Below, piece by piece: positions 8,250 through 14,063 of a DNA stretch of 14,063 bases. The position numbers were made by a program, and so were the translations under genes. The notes beneath the pieces were generated by a model that saw only the letters and a list, made by a program, of their open reading frames with translations, made no database searches and was not told where the DNA came from. This DNA comes from Gemmatimonadota bacterium (GTDB taxonomy: Bacteria > Gemmatimonadota > Gemmatimonadetes > Longimicrobiales > Gaopeijiaceae): positions 1-14,063 of the forward strand of contig JAHEKK010000026.1 of the NCBI GenBank assembly GCA_024638395.1, given 5' to 3'. The number at the start of each line of letters is the position of its first letter. Position 1 is the first letter of the stretch.

Positions 8250-8578
8250 GAAGAAAGACCCAGTTTACCCATCGCCTCGACCAGGCCCGCCCACTGCGTC
8301 TCGTGATCCGCCAGCCAGGTCCGGCCTTCTTCCGTCAAGCCGTAGTACTTCCGGGTGCGCCCCTTCGTGACACGGGTGGCCCGATGCTTGATGAGACCTT
8401 TCGATTCAAGATTGTAGAGCAGGGGATACAGAGTGGAGTGGCCGAGGGCCAGCACCCCGCCGGACTGGCGGTCGAGGGCTTCGGCGAGCTCGTAGCCGTA
8501 CATCTCTCTGGCGTCGAGGAGCTTGAGCACGGCCAAGGGCCCCGCACCTCGCATCCAGGTTTCGCCGATCCTCGTCAT
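8246..8578 (-). CDS. PadR-family transcriptional regulator 2
   Basis: This is a 110-residue PadR-type winged-helix regulator. Its core is AVLKLLDAREMYGYELAEAL, then GHSTLYPLLYNLESKGLIK (recognition helix and following strand), then RTRKYYGLTEEGRTWLADHE (wing and C-terminal dimer helix). It differs clearly from PadR1 (YGYELAEAL against HGYGIVKEI; GHSTLYPLLYNLE against EPGNLYRVLRRLL), so the two are unlikely to be a recent duplication. The ATG at 8578 has GGAGG directly abutting it and AGAGGG 6 nt upstream; the latter gives the better spacing. An ATG 24 nt inside (8554) lacks such a site. The gene is followed by permease 2 with an ATGA overlap. An ATGT-8N-ACAT site just downstream of the -10 box of its predicted promoter points to autorepression. 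The inducing ligand is unknown. Confidence 0.92.
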   Translation of the reverse strand: MTRIGETWMRGAGPLAVLKLLDAREMYGYELAEALDRQSGGVLALGHSTLYPLLYNLESKGLIKHRATRVTKGRTRKYYGLTEEGRTWLADHETQWAGLVEAMGKLGLSS

Positions 8579-8658
8579 CCTCCGCCCTCTCTCGCATGGA
8601 CACCGGATTCCCGCGCCGGTCCCGGGCCAAAGAACGAGCCTGGCGGGCTCCGGCCTCT

Positions 8659-8674
8659 ATGTTTTGTGACACAT
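8659..8674. promoter_or_regulatory. Candidate PadR operator, ATGT-8N-ACAT
   Basis: The site reads ATGTGTCACAAAACAT on the minus strand: ATGT, eight bases, ACAT. This is the inverted-repeat form described for PadR-type repressors. It lies immediately downstream of the predicted -10 box and over the expected transcription start (about 8668), where bound repressor would block initiation. The sequence also contains one of two GTGTCA direct repeats (8667-8672 and 8681-8686) that flank the -10 box. Confidence 0.62.
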
Positions 8675-8701
8675 ATTATATGACACCACTTATGAGGACA
8701 A
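8675..8701 (-). promoter_or_regulatory. Predicted promoter of the PadR2–permease 2 unit
   Basis: A perfect -10 box TATAAT (8680-8675, minus strand) sits in a short AT-rich island within GC-rich DNA. The best -35 match is TTGTCC (8701-8696), with a short 15-nt spacer; that part is weak. The predicted start at about 8668 gives a leader of about 90 nt before the PadR2 ATG at 8578. The promoter lies in the 190-bp gap after the pectate-lyase-like gene. Confidence 0.55.
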
Positions 8702-8768
8702 GCTCATCTCGGGAAGGATGGTATCGGATGGACCCGGCGACGCGGTGCGGGCGCGTGGGGGAGCCGCC

Positions 8769-10328
8769 TCAGCGACCGCCCAGATAGTCCAGCATCCATG
8801 GCCGCCCCGTCTCGGGGTTGATGGCCCCGACGTCCCGGATGCCCGAAGCCGACCCCGTGAGCCACGCTTCGGCCTCGTCGGGGATCCCGTTGTCGTTGCC
8901 GTCGGCGCAGGGCGTCCCGGTGGGGAAATCGATACGTCCGTATACCGATTCGTAGTGGACCTGGTTCTCCCAGGGCCGTGAGGCGAACTCCCTCGCCCGC
9001 ACGCGGCGAAACGACTCCCGGTCCAGGGCATTCGGCCGGTGCACCAGGCGGCCGTCACACTGCAGGCGGAAATTCGCCCCTGCCCCCCTCAAGACGGCCT
9101 CTTCGAGGTCGTCCAGCGGCACTGGCGCCACGGCGCCCGGCGGGTCCGGGTGAGGAGTTCCCACCCCGTGGTCCTCGAATCGTGCCGGCTTCTGGGACAC
9201 GGAGTAGTGGAACACGGTGTGGGATCCGCCCCAAAGCGTCTCGACGGTCCGCCAGGGGCAGCCCGGAGCGGGGACCGACCGCACGTCCTCCAGGAAGATT
9301 TCGGTATTGGGTCCCCGGGCGATCTGCTCGAACCAGGTGATGGCGCGGTCGGGATCACAGCCCGTCATCGGTCCGCCGATGCTCAGGATGCTGCGGAAGT
9401 TGACCCTTACCCCGGGAACCTGGATCCGACCCGCGTCCGTGGCGTTGAACGTGACCACGTTCGTAACGTTGACCGGAGCCCTGGTGCCGCAACCGATCAA
9501 CGGGTTCCGGCGCATGTTCTCGAATCCGAGGATCCACCCCCACGTATGCTCTCCGCACTCGTGGTACGGCTTGCCGAACATCCCCCCGCAACGCCCCGCC
9601 GTCCCTCCCGCAGAAGGGCCGCACACAGACCGAGCCACCGTGACGCGGCGACCACATCCGGACACCGTCGAAAGCATGTCGTTGTTGGCGAAGGCCACCG
9701 TCAGTTGATCGAGGTGGGAGTCCTCCGCACACTGGAGCATCACCACGCTGGAACGGCGGATGCCCCCGTCTATGCGTCGGTCGGGGACGTGGCCGATGCC
9801 CCGGTAGACGATGTCCGAGAAGGGGTCTCCCGTGAACCCGGCGCCCCCGGAGACCCAATAGGTCTCGGGAGCAGTGTGTCCGGCGACCACGATGCACGAC
9901 CGCCGATCCAGTTGTCGAAGCGGCAGATTGCCTGCCGCAAAGCCGCCGGTCTCGAACACGAAGACCACCAGGTCGGCATCCGCTGAGAGGGGCTCCGCCA
10001 GGCGGCCCTGCAGCGTGCCCTCGGGAGGGGACTGGTCGGGGTAGAGGTCGCTGGCGGCCGTGACCTTCACCACCGAAATGTCCCACGCGCCGCCCCCCGC
10101 CGGAGCACAGGAGCGCAGGGCGTCGGCACCGTGGCCCACAAGCGGATGAGGGCCGCCGATCATGGGATCCGCAGCCTCCGGACCGCCCGGAGGGCTCCCG
10201 ACTCCCGCGTCCGTCGATCCCGGGGCCGCCCCCAGCGCCGCTACGAAGCAGACGGCCGCCGCGGCGCCGAAGAAGCGTCGGTGCCCGGAACCGGCTCCCG
10301 GTCTATTCGAATGGGCCGTCATGGGCAT
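8769..10328 (-). CDS. Exported pectate-lyase-1-like beta-helix protein
   Basis: This is a 519-residue exported protein. Residues 1 to about 36 form a signal peptide (R17, R18, then FFGAAAAVCFVAALGAA). The mature chain has 12 cysteines (for example C74, C145, C200, C225, C236, C247, C258), an even number that suggests disulphides. The order of motifs follows bacterial polysaccharide lyase family 1: VVFVFETGGF (121-130) with AGHTAPE (149-155; family form AGQTAPG), SDIVYRGIGH (171-180), then HLDQLTVAFANNDMLS (205-220; family form WIDHxSxSWxxDE), then RRNPLIG (273-279; family form RNPRxG) before VNVTNVVTFN. The usual acidic and arginine positions are altered (NND; RNPL), so lyase activity is doubtful. 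Near the C-terminus DGNDNGIPDEAE (476-487) fits an EF-hand-like calcium loop, as in tails of related lyases. The start at 10328 is firm: AGGAGG lies 6 nt upstream. The protein may bind or cleave an extracellular glycan. Confidence 0.78.
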   Translation of the reverse strand: MPMTAHSNRPGAGSGHRRFFGAAAAVCFVAALGAAPGSTDAGVGSPPGGPEAADPMIGGPHPLVGHGADALRSCAPAGGGAWDISVVKVTAASDLYPDQSPPEGTLQGRLAEPLSADADLVVFVFETGGFAAGNLPLRQLDRRSCIVVAGHTAPETYWVSGGAGFTGDPFSDIVYRGIGHVPDRRIDGGIRRSSVVMLQCAEDSHLDQLTVAFANNDMLSTVSGCGRRVTVARSVCGPSAGGTAGRCGGMFGKPYHECGEHTWGWILGFENMRRNPLIGCGTRAPVNVTNVVTFNATDAGRIQVPGVRVNFRSILSIGGPMTGCDPDRAITWFEQIARGPNTEIFLEDVRSVPAPGCPWRTVETLWGGSHTVFHYSVSQKPARFEDHGVGTPHPDPPGAVAPVPLDDLEEAVLRGAGANFRLQCDGRLVHRPNALDRESFRRVRAREFASRPWENQVHYESVYGRIDFPTGTPCADGNDNGIPDEAEAWLTGSASGIRDVGAINPETGRPWMLDYLGGR

Positions 10329-10334
10329 GGATAT

Positions 10335-10340
10335 CCTCCT
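10335..10340 (-). promoter_or_regulatory. Strong Shine-Dalgarno of the pectate-lyase-like gene
   Basis: AGGAGG on the minus strand lies 6 nt before the ATG at 10328 and selects it over the in-frame ATG two codons later. It is the best ribosome-binding site in the window and suggests efficient translation of this exported protein. Confidence 0.75.
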
Positions 10341-10533
10341 ATACTTCCTGCACTGAACAAGTGGACATTACGTTCCATGGGCCGCGTTCGTTCCCCTCGG
10401 CCATGGCTCGCGCGCTGTCTGGCCGGGCTGGCCCGGGGACCAGCAGACCATGCAGGGAGGCCGGTGTGCGGGAGAACGTTTCGGTTTCGCTCGTGTACCT
10501 CCATTTTCGCCCGCGCACGACACGGAGACTGGA

Positions 10534-11070
10534 TTGAGACGGAAGCTGTTGGTGCTGGGGTCGCTTCTCCCCGTGATCCTCATCCTCGACATCGTCACCA
10601 AGCGCTGGGCGCTGGAGACCCTTCGTGGCAACCCCTGGGACGGATTCCTGGGCGGCTATGTGCCACTGACCCTGGCCTTCAACCGCGGCGCTGCGTTCGG
10701 CATCTCGATCGGCAACGATCCGCGTTGGTTCTTCATCCCCATCACGGTCCTGGCCCTCGGTCTGCTCGTTACGCTTTTCATACAAGCGGAGGACAAGGAC
10801 CGTCTCCGGGTCGTGTCCCTTTCACTCGTGGTTTCGGGCGCGATCGGAAATCTCATCGACCGGGTACGTTGGGATCGGGGGGTGGTGGACTTCATCGGGC
10901 CCATCGATCTGGGGTTCATGGACTTTCCGATTTTCAACGTAGCGGACATGGCCATCTCCTGTGGCGCCGTTCTTCTCGCGATTTCGTTCTGGCTGGAAGA
11001 GCGTCGGCTTGCACGCGACGCGGAGGAGGCCCGAGCGGTGGTGACGGGCCCCGAGCCCACCGAGGGCTGA
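10534..11070 (+). CDS. lspA: Lipoprotein signal peptidase (signal peptidase II)
   Basis: LspA is the inner-membrane aspartyl protease that removes the signal peptide from diacylated prolipoproteins. From the TTG at 10534 the product is 178 residues, normal for the family. It has a first membrane helix (5-20) ending in DIVTK (19-23), then AFNRGAAFG (48-56), helices at about 65-83 and 94-105, SGAIGNLIDR (101-110), GVVDFI (116-121) and FNVADMAI (134-141), with a last helix at 140-154. The catalytic aspartate pair is D119 and D138, 19 residues apart as in Pseudomonas LspA. The TTG has GGAG (10524-10527) 6 nt upstream and places the first helix at the N-terminus. A longer in-frame reading from 10450 would add 28 non-conserved residues. 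The C-terminus has a charged tail (EERRLARDAEEARAVV). It is followed by an MscS gene and is not next to ileS, a common partner elsewhere. Its likely substrates include the two lipoproteins at the window ends. Confidence 0.96.
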   Translation: MRRKLLVLGSLLPVILILDIVTKRWALETLRGNPWDGFLGGYVPLTLAFNRGAAFGISIGNDPRWFFIPITVLALGLLVTLFIQAEDKDRLRVVSLSLVVSGAIGNLIDRVRWDRGVVDFIGPIDLGFMDFPIFNVADMAISCGAVLLAISFWLEERRLARDAEEARAVVTGPEPTEG

Positions 11071-11157
11071 CGCGAAGTGGTCCTGCCCGGGTCGCCGCCC
11101 CGCGGCCTATGATCCCACCGTGTCCACACAAGTGAATTCGTCCGGCGGAGGTGCGTG

Positions 11158-12219
11158 GTGCAGGACCTGTTGAACCGGATGGCCCTGGGGAACCCGGGTG
11201 CTGCCTGGCTGAGAGCGGCCGCCGTCGGTTTGGTCATCGGAATCGGCCTGAGAGTCGTCTTCTGGCGAATCGTGGTGGCGGCCGAGCGCTGGTCGCGCAA
11301 CACCAGCACCAGAGTCGACGACCTGGTCGTCGCCACGTTGAAGAAGACGAAGCTGTTCTTCATCCTGGCGGTCGCGGTGTGGGGAGGGTCCCTGTCGTTG
11401 ACCCTGCCTGATCGGCTCTCCACGGCCATCTGGGTCGTGCTTCGGGTCGCGGCCATCCTCCAGGCTGCGGTGTGGACCAACGCAGCGCTTTCCCACGCTC
11501 TCGAGAACTACCGTGCCAAGGTGATGGCCCAAAACCCTGGCGCCGTCACGGGAATGGCGGCACTGGGGGTTGTCATGCGGGCGGTTCTCTGGGGCGTTTT
11601 TCTGCTTCTCCTTCTTCAAAACCTGGGTGTGCAGGTCACCGCCCTGATCACGGGACTGGGCATCGGCGGCATCGCAATCGCGCTGGCGGTCCAGAACGTT
11701 CTCGGAGACCTCCTGGCTTCTCTCTCGATCATCTTCGACCGCCCCTTCGAAGTGGGGGATTTCGTCATCGTCGACGACCTGATGGGCACGGTCGAGAATG
11801 TCGGCCTCAAGACGACGCGTATGCAGTCGATTACCGGCGAGCAGCTGGTGTTCAACAACTCCGATCTACTCTCCAGCCGAATCCGGAATTACAAGCGAAT
11901 GCGGGAAAGGCGCATACTGTTCAATGTCGGCGTCGTCTACGGCACCCCCAGAGAGGTGCTCGAGGAGATCCCGAAGATGATCCAGTCGGCCGTGGAAGGG
12001 GCCGAGGGCACCCGCTTCGACCGGTGCCACTTCAAGGAGTTCGGCGACTCGGCGCTGATCTTCGAGGCCGTGTACTATATGCTCGTTCCCGAATACCAGG
12101 CGTTTATGGACGTGCAACAGGCCGTCAATCTGGCGTTGTATTCCGGCTTCACGGACCGGGGAATCGAATTCGCCTTCCCGAGTCAGACCATCTACTTGGA
12201 AGGGGTCGAGGCCCCCTAG
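11158..12219 (+). CDS. MscS-family mechanosensitive ion channel
   Basis: The product is 353 or 354 residues and belongs to the small-conductance mechanosensitive channel family, inner-membrane valves that open on osmotic downshock. Predicted membrane helices lie at about 19-45, 66-84, 91-112 and 130-155, and a pore-lining helix at about 158-185. The pore and its exit carry GLGIGGIAIALAVQNVLGDL (167-186), then SLSIIFDRPFEVGDFV (189-204), the family hallmark. A soluble beta domain follows (GTVENVGLKTTRMQ, NNSDLLSSRIRNY) and then the C-terminal alpha/beta domain (FDRCHFKEFGDSALIFEAVYYM). Two GTG codons stand in tandem at 11155 and 11158. GGAGG at 11147-11151 is 3 nt from the first and 6 nt from the second, so I favour 11158. 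The gene starts 87 nt after lspA and could be co-transcribed with it; a TATGAT at 11108-11113 lacks a matching -35 box. It ends facing the CNNM/CorC gene. Confidence 0.93.
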   Translation: MQDLLNRMALGNPGAAWLRAAAVGLVIGIGLRVVFWRIVVAAERWSRNTSTRVDDLVVATLKKTKLFFILAVAVWGGSLSLTLPDRLSTAIWVVLRVAAILQAAVWTNAALSHALENYRAKVMAQNPGAVTGMAALGVVMRAVLWGVFLLLLLQNLGVQVTALITGLGIGGIAIALAVQNVLGDLLASLSIIFDRPFEVGDFVIVDDLMGTVENVGLKTTRMQSITGEQLVFNNSDLLSSRIRNYKRMRERRILFNVGVVYGTPREVLEEIPKMIQSAVEGAEGTRFDRCHFKEFGDSALIFEAVYYMLVPEYQAFMDVQQAVNLALYSGFTDRGIEFAFPSQTIYLEGVEAP

Positions 12220-12258
12220 GGAATCAGGGTAGCGTCTCGGGAATCAGGGTAGCGTCTC
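12219..12258. repeat. 20-bp perfect tandem duplication between converging genes
   Basis: GGGAATCAGGGTAGCGTCTC occurs twice in tandem, at 12219-12238 and 12239-12258, with no mismatch. The second copy contains the stop codon and the last codons of the minus-strand CNNM/CorC gene (TGA at 12246-12244); the first copy fills nearly the whole gap up to the TAG stop of the MscS gene (12217-12219). The duplication leaves both proteins intact. It looks like a slippage or repair duplication of a gene end. Confidence 0.9.
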
Positions 12259-13491
12259 GCTGTGCTTTGGGTCACCCGTGGGGGTGAACACGAGATACTC
12301 GATCCGCCGTCTCCGCATCTTTATGATGCGCACCTCGCCACCGGGGACCGGTATCGCGTCACCGATCTTGCCCAACCGATCCAGGGCCCCGAACACGTAG
12401 CCCCCGATCGTGTCGAACTCTTCGTCGGTCTCCAGGCCCAGCCGCACGGCGACATCCCTCAGGGGCGTGCCCCCCCAGATGAGGGTTCGGCCGTCTTCCA
12501 GCTCCTGGAACTCCCGGGGCTCGTCCGTGTCGTGCTCGTCGTGGATCTCGCCGATGATCTCTTCGATGAGATCCTCCAGAGTGACGAGGCCGGCCGTACC
12601 CCCGAACTCGTCCAGGACGATCACCATCTTCGTCCGTTGCGCGCGCATCTCGTGGATCAGATCCTCCACCGCTTTGGATGCGGGAGAAAACTGAACCGGA
12701 CGAATGATCTCGCTGACCACTCCAACCCCTCTACGGGCGGCCCCCCAAAGGTCGCGGGCCAGCACGATGCCCACGATCTGATCCAGGGTCCCCTCGTAAA
12801 CGGGGAGCCTGAGCTTCCCGGTCTTGAGCATGAGGTCCATGGCCGAGTCGTAGGTCGCGTCCAGGGGGACCGCGACGATGTCGATTCGTGGCGTCATGAC
12901 CTCGCCCACGTCGATATCGTCGAGGCCCATCACGTTGGACATGACTCGAAACTCCGTGTCGTCGATCGTCCCCTCCCGGCGACCGATTTCCGCCAGGACC
13001 TCGAGCTCGGCGCGACTGATGGTGATCCTGTTCCCATGGGTCGGCGTGATCATCCGGCTGAGGACATTGAGGGGGATGAGCACGGGCTTCATGGTGACGA
13101 CCATGCCGCGCAGGACGTATGCGGTGGGTCGGGCAAGGGTCTTCCAGAACGTCGCGCCGAGGGTCTTCGGGATGATCTCGGAGAAGACCAGGATGACGAA
13201 CGTCAGGACGCCCGAGAAGACGCCGATCCATGCCTCACCGAAGACCTGGGCGGCCAAAGCCCCGGAGAGGGTCGCGCCGACGGTGTGGGCGATGGTGTTG
13301 AGGGTGAGGATGGCCGCGATGGGCTCGTCGATCTGCCGCTTCATCCGTTCCAGGATTCGACCCGCCCGATCGCCCCGGCCCTTGAGCAGGGCCACGAAGG
13401 AGTGGTTGATGGACAGCAGGACCGCTTCCAGGACCGAGCATAGAAAGGAGATCGAGAGGGAGATTCCCAATACCAGCGCGAGGTTTGTCAC
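12244..13491 (-). CDS. CNNM/CBS/CorC-type membrane protein (HlyC/CorC family)
   Basis: From the GTG at 13491 the product is 415 residues. It has a CNNM (DUF21) membrane domain at about 1-150 (NLALVLGISLSISFLCSVLE, AVLLSINHSF, IAAILTLNTIAHTVGATLSG, GVLTFVILVFSEIIPKTLGA). A CBS pair follows at about 195-315 (GEVMTPRIDIVAVPL; LRLPVYEGTLDQIVGIVLAR; KMVIVLDEFGGTAGLVTLED), then a CorC_HlyC domain at about 325-405 (TLIWGGTPLRD, FDTIGGYVFGALDRLGKIGD). The family is linked to magnesium or cobalt export or to regulation of divalent-cation transport; CBS domains typically sense adenine nucleotides. The IAHTVGATLSG and SEIIPKT motifs are intact, so it is likely functional. The frame can start at TTG 13563, which adds 24 polar residues and has no ribosome-binding site. 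The GTG at 13491 has only a GGAGG 14 nt upstream, so the start is unsettled. The gene converges on the MscS gene and lies back to back with the last gene. Confidence 0.9.
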   Translation of the reverse strand: MTNLALVLGISLSISFLCSVLEAVLLSINHSFVALLKGRGDRAGRILERMKRQIDEPIAAILTLNTIAHTVGATLSGALAAQVFGEAWIGVFSGVLTFVILVFSEIIPKTLGATFWKTLARPTAYVLRGMVVTMKPVLIPLNVLSRMITPTHGNRITISRAELEVLAEIGRREGTIDDTEFRVMSNVMGLDDIDVGEVMTPRIDIVAVPLDATYDSAMDLMLKTGKLRLPVYEGTLDQIVGIVLARDLWGAARRGVGVVSEIIRPVQFSPASKAVEDLIHEMRAQRTKMVIVLDEFGGTAGLVTLEDLIEEIIGEIHDEHDTDEPREFQELEDGRTLIWGGTPLRDVAVRLGLETDEEFDTIGGYVFGALDRLGKIGDAIPVPGGEVRIIKMRRRRIEYLVFTPTGDPKHSETLP

Positions 13492-13726
13492 AGTCTGCTG
13501 TAGTGCCTCCGGTCTTTGCGGCGAGTCGAGGAGAAGCTGACCTGATCCATGGCGTCGGTGCAAGGCTCGGGGGAAGGGGGGGTGGCCCGCGGACCCCGCA
13601 TTCCACGCCGGATTGCGTAGCTCCCCGCCACGGGTGCTGCTACCCTACTGGACGGGATGGATGCAGTCGGGCGATTCGGATCCGGGGTCAGGAGAACCTC
13701 CCGGCCGAATGATGCAGGGAGAGATC

Positions 13727-14063
13727 GTGGATCGAGGTTGGGCTACCGGTTTTCTGTCGCCGGCCGTGACCGTGGCGGCCACGCTGCTCGCGACTGCTTG
13801 CGTTTCCGGCGGTGGCGGGGAGACGCAGCCGCAGCCCTCCGCGGTCTACCGCTTCTATGTCGCGGCCGAATCCGCCGACCTCATTCACCGACTCCGATTC
13901 TCCGGCGGCGTCCTGGAGGTCGAGCGGACCACCCCCGTGGGCGAGTCCGCCAACGAGACCGAAGGGCCTCACGGCTTGAGCCGCTCTCCCGATGGCGACT
14001 TCCTCTACCTGACCACCGGGCATGGGGTGCCGGACGGGAAGCTGTGGAAGTACCATGCGGGTC
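13727..14063 (+). CDS. Partial lipoprotein with beta-propeller-like sequence, cut by window end
   Basis: From GTG 13727 an open frame of at least 112 codons runs off the right edge. Residues 1-25 (MDRGWATGFLSPAVTVAATL, then LATAC) are a lipoprotein signal with the lipid-attachment Cys at residue 25, followed by a Gly-rich linker (VSGGGGETQPQP). The mature start then reads VYRFYVAAESADLIHRLRF, a run ending in ETEGPHGLSRSPDGDFLYLT, and THGTG-like turns (TTGHGVPDGKLWKYHAG). The HGLSRSPDGDFLYLT pattern is typical of a blade in YncE/YVTN or 6-phosphogluconolactonase-like seven-bladed propellers. AGGGAG (13716-13721) lies 5 nt before this GTG. In-frame ATG codons at 13709 and 13712 are alternative starts but lack a well-placed site. 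Role unknown; the protein is probably anchored to a membrane and periplasmic or surface-exposed. The 163-bp stretch 13564-13726 before it shows no clear promoter. Confidence 0.75.
   Translation, partial: MDRGWATGFLSPAVTVAATLLATACVSGGGGETQPQPSAVYRFYVAAESADLIHRLRFSGGVLEVERTTPVGESANETEGPHGLSRSPDGDFLYLTTGHGVPDGKLWKYHAG

Noticed and set aside
9039..9986. 315-codon open frame on the plus strand
   Set aside because: It lies antisense to the pectate-lyase-like gene, which has a strong ribosome-binding site, a signal peptide and conserved motifs.
10341..10533. Search for divergent promoters between the pectate-lyase-like gene and lspA
   Set aside because: No pair of -35 and -10 boxes with acceptable spacing was found on either strand.
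12262..13443. 393-codon open frame on the plus strand
   Set aside because: It lies antisense to the CNNM/CorC gene. The His/Asp-rich translation is the usual complement-strand artefact of a GC-rich gene.
13688..14056. 122-codon open frame on the minus strand at the right edge
   Set aside because: The opposite strand encodes a lipoprotein signal and a propeller blade with a ribosome-binding site, which explains the DNA better.

Overview
The window is GC-rich bacterial chromosome with dense coding and frequent GTG/TTG starts. It carries two PadR–ADOP (duplicated FtsX-type permease) pairs and several secreted or lipid-anchored beta-rich proteins. That combination is typical of Gemmatimonadota, Acidobacteriota and related lineages. 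I infer a Gemmatimonadota-like diderm, but no rRNA or marker gene is present to prove it.

Layout. Positions 113-2133 (+) hold a small lipoprotein of unknown function and then an exported TPR plus SMP-30/NHL-type beta-propeller protein; an 11-bp-arm inverted repeat lies between them. Positions 2134-2456 are a convergent gap with no convincing gene. Five genes follow on the minus strand. Reading in the direction of transcription they are: an exported pectate-lyase-1-like beta-helix protein (10328-8769), PadR regulator 2 (8578-8246), ADOP permease 2 (8249-5580), PadR regulator 1 (5467-5132, possibly from 5521) and ADOP permease 1 (5135-2457). Each PadR gene overlaps its permease by ATGA, so each pair is a two-gene, translationally coupled unit. 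Each pair has its own promoter with a palindrome on it, and the two palindromes differ. Positions 10534-12219 (+) hold lspA (lipoprotein signal peptidase) and an MscS-family channel. A CNNM/CBS/CorC-type membrane protein (13491-12244, minus) converges on the channel gene across a short gap that contains a 20-bp tandem duplication. At the right edge a lipoprotein with beta-propeller-like sequence starts at about 13727 (+) and runs out of the window.

How the genes fit together. Most products belong to the cell envelope: two lipoproteins, the peptidase that matures lipoproteins, two exported proteins, two large permeases without an ATPase in the window, a mechanosensitive channel and a probable divalent-cation transporter or regulator. 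The best-supported regulatory logic is autoregulation of each PadR–ADOP unit. The PadR2 promoter has a TATAAT box followed directly by an ATGT-8N-ACAT palindrome, the known PadR operator form. The PadR1 promoter (TTGATA-18-TATGAT) carries GATCATAGTATGATC over its -10 box.

I did not find a CRISPR array, mobile element, tRNA, rRNA, defence island or biosynthetic cluster. The points most worth following are the paired but differently wired PadR–ADOP modules, the pectate-lyase-like protein with apparently degenerate catalytic positions, and the two unexplained repeats.
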